Shown here: positions 8,553-18,017 of the stretch, in pieces
Position numbering within the stretch: position 1 is the first letter of the stretch
How the letters are laid out: each line of letters starts with the position of its first letter
Assembly: GCA_017794825.1 (NCBI GenBank)
Contig: CP051237.1
Location: 2,046,001 to 2,110,000, forward strand
Length of the DNA stretch: 64,000 nt
DNA from: Pararhizobium sp.
GTDB taxonomy: Bacteria; Pseudomonadota; Alphaproteobacteria; Rhizobiales; Rhizobiaceae
Reading direction: 5' to 3'
Program-made: the position numbers and the translations under genes
The notes under the pieces: generated by a model
The model's input: only the letters and a program-made list of their open reading frames with translations
Databases searched by the model: none
What the model was told of the DNA's origin: nothing

Positions 8553-9571
8553 CGGCCCGACGCTACCAGGCGCTTACCGCCGCGGTCGCCGCATGGCTCG
8601 CCATTCTTGTCGCCTTTGCGCTGCATCTGGAGATTCCATACTGGTCAGGCATCACTGCCTGGCTCGTCACCTCGATGGACCGGAAGGACGTGTTGCAAAA
8701 GGGGATCGGCCAGGTGGTGGCCACCGTCATTGCGGCATTCGTCGGCTACGGCCTTGCCACGACCACGGAAGGCTCCGTGGCGCTTCAACTCGTCACGATC
8801 GTTTTCGTGATCGCCTTCGGCACGTGGAAGCGGCACACTGGCGCGGCGCCGCTCGCCTGGGTCATGAGCACGCTGATGGTCATGGTCCTGCTTGTCGAAT
8901 CGATCATCAGTCCGGCGTCCGTCGGAACGGTTGCAATCTACCGGTCCTACGAAATGTTGACCGGAGTGGCGACGGCGACCATCGTCGCCTTTGCCTTCCG
9001 GTTTCAATATTGGCGCACGGCAAGGACGGAGGAAGCCAGGGTTGCCCCGCCGCGGAGCGATCACGGCATCGCCTTCGCTTCGCTTTACTCAGGATTTGCC
9101 TCGATCGTGATCCTTATCGTCTGGGACGCCTTCAATATTCCCAGTATCGTGCCCGTGCTGATCAGCGTCATCGTTGTCTGCGGACCCGACCTGAAAGCCA
9201 TGCGAGCGCTGGCCTGGGAACGCGTGGCCGGTTGCATTACGGGCGGCAGCGCCGGGCTCCTTGTCGTTGGACTCTCCATCCAGTCGCTGTGGATCTGGTC
9301 TCTGCTGCTTCTCGCCGGTCTCTTCGTCGCCGGCAATTTCCACCACACCAGCCGGCCTTACGCCATGGCCGGCACGCTTGCCGGTATCGTCTTCATGCTT
9401 GTGACGGTTGGCAACGGCGCTCCGCAGAACAGCCTGCAATTGCCGATCGATGTCGTAGTGGGCATATCGCTGGCGTCCGTGTTGCTGGCGCTCCTGCTGC
9501 AGCTTGCGGAGCCGTGGGTTCGACTGCACGGAAAAGAACCGAAGGGACTACGCGACGCAGATTCGTCCTGA
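8549..9571 (+). CDS. FUSC-family inner-membrane protein (AaeB-like efflux component)
   Basis: A 340-aa integral membrane protein with two blocks of hydrophobic helices (about residues 10-150 and 180-330) and a short soluble link, matching one FUSC/aromatic-acid-exporter repeat. It starts at GTG 8549 inside the stop of the HlyD gene. E. coli AaeB is about twice as long with a large cytoplasmic domain, so this is a compact member. With the upstream adaptor it probably exports weak organic acids. No outer-membrane channel gene is nearby, so a TolC encoded elsewhere would be needed. It ends 3 bp from the convergent cueR stop. Confidence 0.82.
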   Translation: MTARRYQALTAAVAAWLAILVAFALHLEIPYWSGITAWLVTSMDRKDVLQKGIGQVVATVIAAFVGYGLATTTEGSVALQLVTIVFVIAFGTWKRHTGAAPLAWVMSTLMVMVLLVESIISPASVGTVAIYRSYEMLTGVATATIVAFAFRFQYWRTARTEEARVAPPRSDHGIAFASLYSGFASIVILIVWDAFNIPSIVPVLISVIVVCGPDLKAMRALAWERVAGCITGGSAGLLVVGLSIQSLWIWSLLLLAGLFVAGNFHHTSRPYAMAGTLAGIVFMLVTVGNGAPQNSLQLPIDVVVGISLASVLLALLLQLAEPWVRLHGKEPKGLRDADSS

Positions 9572-9574
9572 CGC

Positions 9575-9970
9575 TCAGTTATCCCTGCGACCCGCGAGAT
9601 CGTCGATGATCGGGCAATCCGGCCTGTTATCGCCATGGCAATCGTCGGCGAGTGACGCCAACGTCGCCCTCAAGGAGCGAAGCTCTGCTATCTTGCGATC
9701 GATTTCCTCGATCTTGCTCTGGGCAATAGATTTAACGTCGGCGCTTGCCCGATGCTTGTCTTCGTACAGAGACAGCAGTGTCCGGCATTCCTCGATTGTG
9801 AATCCCAGGCTGCGCGCCCTTTGCAGGAAGCGCAACCGATGCAGATCATTGTCGGAATACTCCCGATACCCGTTATCGAGCCGCGCCGGTTTTATGAGGG
9901 CGATCTCCTCATAATAGCGGATCGTCTTCGCAGGCAGGTTCGATCGTTCCGAGGCGGCGCCGATATTCAT
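9575..9970 (-). CDS. cueR: CueR/HmrR-type copper-responsive MerR regulator
   Basis: A 131-aa MerR-family activator. The N-terminal winged HTH (MNIGAASERSNLPAKTIRYYEE) is followed by a dimerisation helix and a metal loop with Cys111 and Cys119 (CHGDNRPDC, C-x7-C), the spacing typical of Cu(I)/Ag(I) sensors. The frame extends upstream to 10027, but the MerR-consensus start is the ATG at 9970. It follows copA by 53 bp on the same strand, so it is probably co-transcribed with, and autoregulated through, the copA promoter. MerR proteins untwist promoters with 19-bp spacers, and the copA promoter has one. Confidence 0.9.
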   Translation of the reverse strand: MNIGAASERSNLPAKTIRYYEEIALIKPARLDNGYREYSDNDLHRLRFLQRARSLGFTIEECRTLLSLYEDKHRASADVKSIAQSKIEEIDRKIAELRSLRATLASLADDCHGDNRPDCPIIDDLAGRRDN

Positions 9971-10023
9971 TGGCTTGCTCCACAAATTGCTTTCCCTGGA
10001 TAAAGGCTCCATCGGCTGGAAGG

Positions 10024-12408
10024 TCAAGTCCTGTCCAGATCAATACGCCGCAGTCGCAACGCATTGCTGATGACCGATACGGACGACAGGCTCATCGCCG
10101 CAGCAGCGATCATCGGCGACAGCAGCGTGCCTGTTACCGGGTAGAGCACACCGGCTGCGATCGGAATGCCGAGCGCATTGTAGCCGAAGGCAAAGAGCAG
10201 ATTCTGCTTGATGTTCCTCAACGTAGCGAGGGCCAGCAGCCGGGCGCGCAATATGCCTGTCAGGTCTCCTTTGACAAGCGTCACGCCGGCGCTCTCGACG
10301 GCGACATCCGCGCCTGTTCCCATGGCGACGCCGACTTCGGCTGCGGCAAGCGCCGGAGCATCGTTGACGCCGTCGCCGGCCATGGCGACCTTGTGACCCG
10401 ACTTGTGCAACTCGTCGACGAGTTTCTTCTTGTCCTCCGGCGAGACTCCGGCGCGAACTTCATCGATATGAAGGGCTTCCGCAACGGCCCTGGCCGTGCG
10501 TTCATTGTCGCCTGTCGCCATGATCACCTTCAGACCGGCCTCATGGAGGGCGGCGATCGCGGATGCGGTCGTCGACTTGATCGGATCGGCGACGGCGACG
10601 AGAGCAGCCAGCTTGCCGTCTATGCCGAGATACATCACGGTTTTGCCTTCGCTGCGACGGGCGTCGGCCTCGTCGGCGGCGTCGTCCACGGAAATCGCTT
10701 CCGCTTCCATCATGGCGGCGTTGCCGAGAACGACACGTCTTCCATCGATCGTCGCTCCGACGCCCTTGCCCGTGACGGCTTCGAAATCGGTCGCCGGCTT
10801 GAGAGCGAGGTTCCGTTCTCCGGCTGCGGCCACGATAGCCTCGGCGAGCGGATGCTCGGAGCCTTTCTCCAGCGCCGCCGCCAGGGCCAGCGCATCGTCT
10901 TTCTCGGCGTCGCCAACCGTAATGAGGTCGGTCAATTGGGGCTTGCCTTCGGTAAGCGTGCCGGTTTTGTCGACAACCAGCGTATCGACCTTCGCCATAC
11001 GCTCCAGGGCCTCGGCGTCCTTGATGAGGACGCCGGCCTGTGCGCCACGACCTGTGGCTGTCATGATGGACATGGGCGTGGCCAGACCGAGCGCACAGGG
11101 ACATGCAATGATCAACACGGATACGGCTGATACGATGGCGAACACGAACGCGGGATCGGGCCCGACCAGCAACCAGACAATAAAGCTGATGACGGACACA
11201 GCAACCACGGTCGGCACAAACCAGGAAGCGACCTTGTCCGCCAGTCCCTGAATAGGGGCGCGAGAGCGTTGCGCTGAAGACACCATCTCGACGATCTGTG
11301 CAAGCATCGTCTCGTCACCGACATTCCGGGCCTCGATGACCAGAGTTCCGTTCTTGTTGATGGTGCCGCCGGTCACGGAATCGCCTTCTCTCTTTTCCAC
11401 CGGAACCGGCTCGCCAGTCAGCATGCTTTCGTCGACTGAAGACCGACCTTCGATGACGACGGAGTCGACCGGGACGCTTTCGCCCGGGCGAACGCGCAGG
11501 CGATCGCCTTTCATGATATTTTCGAGAGGCGCCTCATATTCATCACCGTCCGGTGTGATTCTGCGAGCGGTCTTCGGCGCGAGGTCGAGAAGAGCGCGGA
11601 TCGCGTCCCCGGTGCGTTCGCGAGCCCTCAGCTCCAGGACCTGACCGACGAAGACCAGCGCTATGATGACGACCGCAGCCTCGTAGTAGACGGGAATATG
11701 GCCCTCTTTCGACGCCAGATCGGCAGGGAAGAACCCGGGCAGGAAGGTCGCGACGACACTGTAGAGATAGGCTGCGGCTACGCCGAGCATGATCAGCGTC
11801 CACATGTTCAGGTTCCAGGTGCGGACAGAGTTGATGCCGCGCTGGAAGAAGGGCAGCGCCGCCCACAAAACAACAGGCGTAGCGAGGATGAATTCCAGAT
11901 AGATCGAGGTCTGTTCTCCGATCCACTGTCTAAAGGGCAGCCCGAGCATCGGGCCCATCGTCAGGATCAACAGGGGAATGGCTGCACCAGCGCTGACCCA
12001 AAGTCGGCGCGTAAAATCCACAAGCTCGTGATTCGGTTCGTCCGAAACGCCACTCATCGGCTCCAGCGCCATACCACAGATCGGGCAGCTGCCGGGACCT
12101 TCCTGAACGATCTCCGGGTGCATGGGGCAGGTGTAGAGCGCGCCAGACGCGGTCTTTTTCTCAACTTTCCCGGCATTGCCGGACACATAGAACCACGGGT
12201 CGGATTCGAACTTGTCGTGGCACTTCTGCGAGCAGAAATGATAGTCCACTCCCTTGTAGATCAGGCTCGGCTTGCCGGCAGAAAGATCGACCTTCATCCC
12301 GCATACGGGATCGGTGGCTGTTTCGTGTGACCCGGCGTCCTGACGAGTCGCGTGGTCGTGGCGGCAGTGTTCGTGTCCTGCTTTGCTCTCTGTCGTGGAA
12401 TTGCTCAT
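10024..12408 (-). CDS. copA: Cu(I)-exporting P1B-type ATPase with YHS and heavy-metal-binding N-domains
   Basis: A 794-aa P1B-1 ATPase that pumps Cu(I) (and probably Ag(I)) to the periplasm. It shows a YHS domain at about 33-77 ([19 protein letters not shown]) and a heavy-metal-binding domain at about 92-118 ([17 protein letters not shown]). The membrane CPC is at 436-438, the phosphorylated aspartate D480 is in DKTGTLT, and the hinge is [10 protein letters not shown]. The copper-type TM7/TM8 motifs YN and MSLSS are near the C-terminus. No MTCxxC HMA domain is present. The frame extends to 12465, but that codon lies in the promoter -35. ATG 12408 with AGGACG is the start. It heads the copA-cueR operon. 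Confidence 0.92.
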   Translation of the reverse strand: MSNSTTESKAGHEHCRHDHATRQDAGSHETATDPVCGMKVDLSAGKPSLIYKGVDYHFCSQKCHDKFESDPWFYVSGNAGKVEKKTASGALYTCPMHPEIVQEGPGSCPICGMALEPMSGVSDEPNHELVDFTRRLWVSAGAAIPLLILTMGPMLGLPFRQWIGEQTSIYLEFILATPVVLWAALPFFQRGINSVRTWNLNMWTLIMLGVAAAYLYSVVATFLPGFFPADLASKEGHIPVYYEAAVVIIALVFVGQVLELRARERTGDAIRALLDLAPKTARRITPDGDEYEAPLENIMKGDRLRVRPGESVPVDSVVIEGRSSVDESMLTGEPVPVEKREGDSVTGGTINKNGTLVIEARNVGDETMLAQIVEMVSSAQRSRAPIQGLADKVASWFVPTVVAVSVISFIVWLLVGPDPAFVFAIVSAVSVLIIACPCALGLATPMSIMTATGRGAQAGVLIKDAEALERMAKVDTLVVDKTGTLTEGKPQLTDLITVGDAEKDDALALAAALEKGSEHPLAEAIVAAAGERNLALKPATDFEAVTGKGVGATIDGRRVVLGNAAMMEAEAISVDDAADEADARRSEGKTVMYLGIDGKLAALVAVADPIKSTTASAIAALHEAGLKVIMATGDNERTARAVAEALHIDEVRAGVSPEDKKKLVDELHKSGHKVAMAGDGVNDAPALAAAEVGVAMGTGADVAVESAGVTLVKGDLTGILRARLLALATLRNIKQNLLFAFGYNALGIPIAAGVLYPVTGTLLSPMIAAAAMSLSSVSVISNALRLRRIDLDRT

Positions 12409-12434
12409 TCGCGGCGTCCTTTGTGTCTCATCCA

Positions 12435-12465
12435 CAGATAGAGCTTCCAGTGACTGGTAGGTCAA
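12435..12465 (-). promoter_or_regulatory. CueR-regulated promoter/operator of copA
   Basis: On the minus strand, -35 TTGACC (12460-12465) and -10 TATCTG (12435-12440) are separated by exactly 19 bp (12441-12459). The spacer contains the imperfect dyad TACCAGTCACTGGAAG. An overlong spacer carrying a CCAG...CTGG-type dyad is the defining layout of CueR/HmrR promoters. The -10 is about 27 bases upstream of the copA ATG. Confidence 0.85.
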
Positions 12466-12886
12466 GGAACATATCGACAGTCACCTGAATCCGGTTGAAC
12501 ATCCTCAGCTGAGGCCTCTTACTACCAAGAGCGCGCTGAACTTATGGTCTTGAAATTGTATCTTTTCCGAGTAACTGGCTGTCCGCTCGCCGAAACATAT
12601 TTTCGGCCAATTTTCGACGTAACAAGATCGTGTCAGGGGTGACGCGCAACCAGGATAAATACATGGGCGTTGCTTCTGTATATTGGTTTTTAATAAAGCT
12701 TCGAATCTGCCTTCTGGCGCAATTTCAACGCAAGTATTCCAGACACCGACCCTACGGGACTTTCTTTTCTTTTCAACACCGACTTCCACGCTTTACAGCA
12801 AACAACAAACTCCATCACTGAAATTTTTTCGACATCGCCCGAGTTGGCGCAGTCGGCCTATCGATATTTGAAGACGGAATTTGATC
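12466..12886. other. 421-bp intergenic region, no gene recognised
   Basis: A relatively AT-rich stretch between the copA promoter and the type I secretion ATPase. It holds short open frames on both strands, none with recognisable domains, rhizobial codon bias or a good ribosome-binding site. It presumably contains the forward promoter of the secretion genes, but no convincing -35/-10 pair could be fixed. Confidence 0.5.
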
Positions 12887-14635
12887 ATGAATTTGGATAT
12901 GTCCGCTACCGAAGCGGTTGCTGTCGGTGAACCAAATCCTGAATCGCCGCTCAGCGAGCTCTTCGCTGGCCTTCGTCCCCTGATGTGGGGGCTCGGCGGG
13001 GTCAGCCTTGTGATAAACCTGCTCATGCTGACCGGTCCCTTGTTCATGCTGCAGGTCTATGACCGCGTTCTCGTCAGCAATTCCGTTCCGACGCTCGTCG
13101 GGCTCGGCCTCCTCGCGCTGATCCTTTACCTGTTCTTCGGCGTCCTCGACGCTTTGCGCAGCAGAGTGCTCTACCGGGTGGGTCAGCATGTGGACGAAAC
13201 CCTGTCAGCGCGCGCGCTGGCTATTTCGACTGCTCTTCCCGCCAGACTGGGCGCCAAGGGGCGAAACCTGAGACCGGTGCAAGATCTTGAATCCATAACA
13301 CAATTCATGTCCGGCAATGGACCGGCGGCGATATTCGATCTTCCCTGGCTGCCCTTTTATCTGGCGCTGGTGTTTCTGTTTCACAGTCTGCTGGGCGCCG
13401 TGGCGCTTGCCGGCGTGCTGATCATCGCGATCCTTGTCGGTCTCAACGAACTGGCCTGCCGCAATCCAACGAAATCTGCAGCGCATCAGCGCGCCCGAAG
13501 AACGTCCCGGGTGGAGGAGGGTCGCAAAAACGCCGAGGCCGTGTTCGCGATGGGCATGTCCGAAGCCCTCTCCAAACGGTGGAACGCCGAGAACACCCGT
13601 TTCCTTGCCGACCAGCGCCACGCCGCCGACCGCAACGGCCTGTTCACTCATTCCATCAAGACGGTGCGGCTCATACTTCAGTCAGGCATCCTCGCCGTCG
13701 GAGCCCTGCTTGCCATCCAGCAGGAAATTTCACCGGGCGTGATGATCGCCTGTTCAATCATCACAATGCGGGCGCTGTCTCCTGTCGAACAGGCAATGAT
13801 TCACTGGCGCGGCTTCGTCGCAGCCAGACAGAGCCTTGGCCGACTTCGCGGTATGCTGGCGCTGCCGCTGTTCGGCGAAACGGAACACGAGCTCCCCGCG
13901 CCCCACAAGACGCTCGTCGTGGAGAATGTTTACTGCAGCCCGGCCGGCGCTACCGATCCGGTGATACGCAATGTTTCATTCGACGCGCAGGCGGGCGACG
14001 GCATCGCAATCCTTGGCGCGTCAGGGTCCGGAAAGTCAACGCTGATCCGGGCGATCATCGGCGCCGCAACGATGATCAAAGGCTCGATCCGCTTTGACGG
14101 CGCAGAACTCGACCAGTGGAGCCCGGCCGCCAGAAGCGCATTCATCGGTTACCTGCCTCAGGACTTGCAACTGTTCGAAGGCACCGTCGCCCAGAACATT
14201 GCCCGTTTCGACCCGCAAGCCACCTCGAAAGACATCATGGAGGCCGCGCTGATCGCCAATGTACACGACCTCATCACCGCCCTGCCAAAGGGATACAACA
14301 CCCCTATCGGCTCGGAAGGCGTCGCGTTGTCGGGTGGACAGCGGCAACGCATCGCGCTGGCGAGAGCGCTTTACGGAAAACCCTTCGTCATCATTCTCGA
14401 CGAACCGAATTCCAATCTTGACGCGGAGGGCGAAGCGGCGCTTGCAAAGGCGATCATGACAATGCGCGCCCGCGGCAAAATCGTGTTGCTCGTCGCGCAT
14501 CGGCCCCGCGCCATAGGGGCCGTCAACAAGGCGCTCTGCCTCAAGGACGGTCGCACGGTCGCTTTCGGTCCCCGCGATGAAATCATGCGTCGGACTTTGA
14601 CGCCGGTCGATTCACAGAAAACAGAGGCGGCCTGA
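12887..14635 (+). CDS. Type I secretion system permease/ATPase, PrtD/HlyB-like
   Basis: A 582-aa exporter half-transporter: a six-helix membrane domain (about residues 30-300) followed by a nucleotide-binding domain with Walker A GASGSGKST, signature LSGGQRQR, Walker B FVIILDEPNSNLD and the H-loop VAHRP. There is no N-terminal C39 peptidase domain, so it belongs to the PrtD/LipB group that secretes proteins with a C-terminal signal. A TTG at 12881 could add two codons, but ATG 12887 is preferred. The adaptor gene follows after 4 bp. The convergent acidic repeat protein is the likely cargo. No TolC homologue is present locally. Confidence 0.9.
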   Translation: MNLDMSATEAVAVGEPNPESPLSELFAGLRPLMWGLGGVSLVINLLMLTGPLFMLQVYDRVLVSNSVPTLVGLGLLALILYLFFGVLDALRSRVLYRVGQHVDETLSARALAISTALPARLGAKGRNLRPVQDLESITQFMSGNGPAAIFDLPWLPFYLALVFLFHSLLGAVALAGVLIIAILVGLNELACRNPTKSAAHQRARRTSRVEEGRKNAEAVFAMGMSEALSKRWNAENTRFLADQRHAADRNGLFTHSIKTVRLILQSGILAVGALLAIQQEISPGVMIACSIITMRALSPVEQAMIHWRGFVAARQSLGRLRGMLALPLFGETEHELPAPHKTLVVENVYCSPAGATDPVIRNVSFDAQAGDGIAILGASGSGKSTLIRAIIGAATMIKGSIRFDGAELDQWSPAARSAFIGYLPQDLQLFEGTVAQNIARFDPQATSKDIMEAALIANVHDLITALPKGYNTPIGSEGVALSGGQRQRIALARALYGKPFVIILDEPNSNLDAEGEAALAKAIMTMRARGKIVLLVAHRPRAIGAVNKALCLKDGRTVAFGPRDEIMRRTLTPVDSQKTEAA

Positions 14636-14639
14636 GACG

Positions 14640-15956
14640 ATGAACCATCAAAATCACACTTCCGGAAAACCGGCAGTCGGTATTCTCGAGAGCATCCGGC
14701 GGCATATGGTGATTGCGTCCTCTGCGATCGCCCTCCTTACCGTTGGCGTTGGCGGCTGGGCAGTTTTCACGGAAATATCCGGGGCGGTTGTCGCACCGGG
14801 GTCCATCGTCGTGGAAAGCGCAATCAAGAGCGTCCAGCATCGCGAAGGCGGGATCGTTCACAAGATTCTGGTCAAAGACGGCGACGCAGTCGACGCCGGC
14901 GATCTGCTGGTCGTCCTCGACGACACGGCGGCGCGGTCCAAACACGCCATTGTTGCGAATGAACTGCTGGATCTGAATGCGCGCGCAGCGCGTCTGGTCG
15001 CCGAGCGCGACGGAGACGCCTCCATCCGGTTAGCCTCGAACGACGAAAGCGATGCGTCAGGCGACTTGCTGACCAGCCAGAAGCTCTTGCTGCATGCTCG
15101 CAAGGGCAGCATGAAACAGCGCAAGCTGCAACTCGAAGACCAGATCACGCAGCTCGAGAAGCAGATTGGCGGACTGGATTCGCAACAACACGCCAAGCAG
15201 GACGAAATCGCCCTCCTGGACGAGGAACTCGCCGGGCTGAATACACTGCTCGAAAAGCAGCTTGTGACGAAGACAAGGGTGACGACCCTGGAGCGCGAGA
15301 AGACGCGGCTGACGGGGGAGCATGGCCAGTTGCTTCAGCAGATTGCCGGCCTGCGGGAGGCGATCAGCGAACGCCGCATGCAGATGCTGCAGCTTGACGC
15401 CGACAACCAGACAGAAGTTCTGCGTGAGTTGCAGGACGTGCGCGCCCGATTGGCCGAACTGAAGGAAGAGAAAGTCGCGCTGGAAGACCAGCTTGACCGA
15501 CTTGAGATCCGCGCACCCCGCGCTGGATATGTCCATGAACTCGCTGCGCACACGATCGGCGGCGTCATCCGACAGGGCGAAACCATCATGCAGATCGTTC
15601 CCCGGGAGGATCTTCTCGTCGTAGAGGCGCGTGTCGATCCCTCAGATGTCGACCAGTTGCATCGCCAACAGAATGCATGGATCCGGTTTCCGGGCCTCGA
15701 CCACCGAACAACACCCCAACTTGCAGCCCAGGTTGCGCGTATCGCCGCCGACCAGACCTGGGACGACGTCCTGAAGACGCGCTACTACAAGGTGCGTCTG
15801 ACCATCGGCGAGGAGGAGCTTGAAAAGTTGCAGGGGCAGGAACTCATACCCGGCATGCCGGTGGAGGCGTTCATGGCGACCGGATCCCGCACGGTTCTCG
15901 CCTATCTGACCAAGCCCATTGTTGATCAGATCACCCACGCCTGGCGTGAAACCTGA
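14640..15956 (+). CDS. Type I secretion periplasmic adaptor, HlyD/PrtE-like
   Basis: A 438-aa membrane-fusion protein. One transmembrane segment (about residues 22-42) is followed by a lipoyl half-motif (VQHREGGIVHKILVKDGD), a long coiled coil rich in Leu/Gln/Glu (about 95-285), the second lipoyl half (IRAPRAGYVHELA) and a beta-barrel domain. It starts 4 bp after the ATPase stop, so the two form a translationally close pair. HlyD-type adaptors bridge the inner-membrane ATPase to TolC. The gene ends at a strong bidirectional hairpin shared with the convergent putative substrate gene. Confidence 0.9.
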   Translation: MNHQNHTSGKPAVGILESIRRHMVIASSAIALLTVGVGGWAVFTEISGAVVAPGSIVVESAIKSVQHREGGIVHKILVKDGDAVDAGDLLVVLDDTAARSKHAIVANELLDLNARAARLVAERDGDASIRLASNDESDASGDLLTSQKLLLHARKGSMKQRKLQLEDQITQLEKQIGGLDSQQHAKQDEIALLDEELAGLNTLLEKQLVTKTRVTTLEREKTRLTGEHGQLLQQIAGLREAISERRMQMLQLDADNQTEVLRELQDVRARLAELKEEKVALEDQLDRLEIRAPRAGYVHELAAHTIGGVIRQGETIMQIVPREDLLVVEARVDPSDVDQLHRQQNAWIRFPGLDHRTTPQLAAQVARIAADQTWDDVLKTRYYKVRLTIGEEELEKLQGQELIPGMPVEAFMATGSRTVLAYLTKPIVDQITHAWRET

Positions 15957-15993
15957 GACTGCCCGGATTCGAAATAACTGACTGCAGGTAAAA

Positions 15994-16028
15994 TGACACG
16001 ACGCGGAGCGAATCTCCGCGCCGTGTCA
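15994..16028. terminator. Bidirectional hairpin terminator between convergent secretion genes
   Basis: A 15-position stem: TGACACG (15994-16000) A CGCGGAG (16002-16008), loop CGAAT, then CTCCGCG (16014-16020) C CGTGTCA (16022-16028). There is one A/C mismatch. On the minus strand it is followed at once by TTTTACC, fitting an intrinsic terminator for the gene at 16036-17919. The plus-strand side lacks a clear T-run but ends the adaptor transcript. Confidence 0.8.
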
Positions 16029-16035
16029 TGATTCG

Positions 16036-17919
16036 TCACGCGATATTGTCGTTGCCCAGCGCTTCGAGCTGATCGACAACCTGATCGAGAACACTCTCGT
16101 TCCAGTCAGGCGATTCAAGATTGGCAAGCGACAGATCTTCCGCCTGGATGTTTTCGAGCACGTAAGTGTGACCGCCGTTGCCGAGCACTTCGATGATCAG
16201 GTCCTCATCGGATTCGGTGATCGAGACAAGCGCGGCAGGCAGGGAACCGAAGTCCAGTATGTCTTCCGAAATATCGAAATCCGAAATTACTTCAGTCGCC
16301 GCCCAGTTCCAGGTGATCTTGTGGACATCCACGCCGTCATCCGGAATATCGGCCGACCCGCCATCGGATGCGCCGTCATCCGGGTCGCCGGAAGCATTTC
16401 CCGTATCTGTTTCTTGTCCGTCATCGCCACCGTCGTCATCGCTTGCCGCCGCTCCGACGAGGTTGAGGATCTCCGACGCCGTGGCGGTGTCCTTGATCGT
16501 GAAGTTGTCTTCGGATAGATCCGAAAGCGAGATCCCCTCCAGCGTGATCGTCTGGTTGTTGCCAGGCATCGAAAAGACGACGCCGCCATCCACTTCGCTG
16601 ACGTCTATCTCGTCCTTGCCGAACCAGTCGACGAATATGGTGTCCGTATCCGGATCGAAGTCGGAAACTATGGTGTTGTTGCCCCATGCCCAGGTGACAA
16701 CCACAGTGGCCGTCTGCTTGCTGACGTCGGCCGTGCCGTGTTCGCTGGTCGGCCACGCATACTCACCGGACGGATCTTCGGAACCGCCGTCGTCATCGTC
16801 CGTCGTTCCATCATCTCCGGCGTCATCCGAAACGCCGTCGTCTCCGGTGTCATCAGTCGGACCGTCATCGTCCGACGCTCCGTCATCATCTGAGTCTTCC
16901 GAGCCGATCAGAGAAAGGATTTTCTCGGCCGCCGATTCGTCCATGATGGTGAAGTTCGCCAGACTGAGATCGTCGAGAGACACACCCTGCAACGTCGTCG
17001 TCTGATTGTTTGACGGAACGGCGAAAACTGCGCTGCCGTTTTCCTCATAAATTTCAAGGTCGTCGGCAGTCAGCCAATCGACCCATATCGTGTCTGAATC
17101 GGGATCGAAATCGGTAACAACTTCGTTTTGTCCCCACGACCAGGTAATGACGACGTGGGCGGTGTCGGCGTCGACATTCGCATAGCCCCTGTTCGAGCCC
17201 AGCCCCTCGTCGCCGGTGAGGTTTTCGATCCACTGGTCTATGAGATCCTCGTATTGCGATGATTCAAAGCCGCCAAACTGCGCGATATATTGCAGGGTCG
17301 ATGTCCCGAACTCGTCATTGGCGACCGTGTCGTTCAGCAGCAGTTCGATCATGGCGGGCGCGCCGTTCAGGTGCGCGCCGGCCAGAATGCCGGTCAGCGT
17401 AAGCTCGACCGACACTTCCTGGCCGTTGACGGTATAGGTTCTCGTGGTCCCGAGAAAAGCATCCAGGCTCGTGCCCGCCGCCTCGAGGCCATTCTCGACG
17501 ATTTCAAGATTGTGGCCGAACGCATCCAGGATCGCCTGATCCTGAACTTCCTTGGTCATGAAGTCTTCGAGAGAATTAGCGCCGTTCTTGCCTGTCCATT
17601 CGCCGTCCCATGTGTTGGTGTCGGCGCCATTGAGATAATAAACGTCGTCGTCGTAATAACCGAGGTCGATCAGCAGCGCCTCTCCGAACTGATAGCCGAC
17701 GAAACCGAACACGTTCATCGACCGGTAGGCCATGGTTTCCCATTCCTCGTCGGTCAGTTCAGACCAACTCGAATATGCTGGATAAAAATCCGCAACGCCG
17801 CCGCCAGCCCACTGATCGAGCTGCCAGTCCTGTATTATGCCTGAATTATATCTTTCCCTGTCCCAGCCAGATTCAAATGCGAGAAGGGCGTCAAGAAAAT
17901 CCTCAAATGTTCCGTTCAT
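16036..17919 (-). CDS. Acidic repeat protein, probable type I-secreted enzyme with lysozyme-like N-domain
   Basis: 627 aa from ATG 17919 (GAGGACG upstream; the 17967 extension is unlikely). Residues 1-245 resemble phage/transglycosylase-type lysozyme folds: E16 in AFESGWD, GYQFGEALLIDLGYY, AGAHLNG at 180-186 and DEFGTSTLQYIAQFGGF at 202-218. Three related ~85-residue modules follow (about 255-339, 404-489, 533-618). They share a W-x-W start, SDFD, a DW or DF strand, NNQT-x-TL and DLS-x-x-NF. Asp/Ser/Gly linkers (340-395, 490-531) separate them. There are no RTX nonapeptides and no Sec signal. Convergence with a PrtDE-type exporter suggests secretion by that system. Function is inferred, not recognised. 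Confidence 0.72.
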   Translation of the reverse strand: MNGTFEDFLDALLAFESGWDRERYNSGIIQDWQLDQWAGGGVADFYPAYSSWSELTDEEWETMAYRSMNVFGFVGYQFGEALLIDLGYYDDDVYYLNGADTNTWDGEWTGKNGANSLEDFMTKEVQDQAILDAFGHNLEIVENGLEAAGTSLDAFLGTTRTYTVNGQEVSVELTLTGILAGAHLNGAPAMIELLLNDTVANDEFGTSTLQYIAQFGGFESSQYEDLIDQWIENLTGDEGLGSNRGYANVDADTAHVVITWSWGQNEVVTDFDPDSDTIWVDWLTADDLEIYEENGSAVFAVPSNNQTTTLQGVSLDDLSLANFTIMDESAAEKILSLIGSEDSDDDGASDDDGPTDDTGDDGVSDDAGDDGTTDDDDGGSEDPSGEYAWPTSEHGTADVSKQTATVVVTWAWGNNTIVSDFDPDTDTIFVDWFGKDEIDVSEVDGGVVFSMPGNNQTITLEGISLSDLSEDNFTIKDTATASEILNLVGAAASDDDGGDDGQETDTGNASGDPDDGASDGGSADIPDDGVDVHKITWNWAATEVISDFDISEDILDFGSLPAALVSITESDEDLIIEVLGNGGHTYVLENIQAEDLSLANLESPDWNESVLDQVVDQLEALGNDNIA

Positions 17920-18017
17920 AATCGTCCTCGGGGTTAAATGTCGCCCCCGAAGTTCGTGACAAAACATGTAATAATGGCGATTTGTAGTTCAGACGCCGTA
18001 TCGCCGGAAGTATAAGC

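Noticed and set aside
12435..12465. copA translation start at 12465
   Set aside because: That ATG coincides with the -35 element of the CueR-type promoter. The ATG at 12408 has a ribosome-binding site and gives the normal N-terminus.
12505..12789. Minus-strand frame of 94 codons upstream of copA
   Set aside because: No domain, poor codon character and no ribosome-binding site, and another frame overlaps it on the opposite strand.
16036..17919. RTX toxin or protease assignment for the Asp-rich secreted protein
   Set aside because: No GGxGxDxUx nonapeptides and no HExxH zinc motif. The Asp residues form low-complexity linkers between folded modules.
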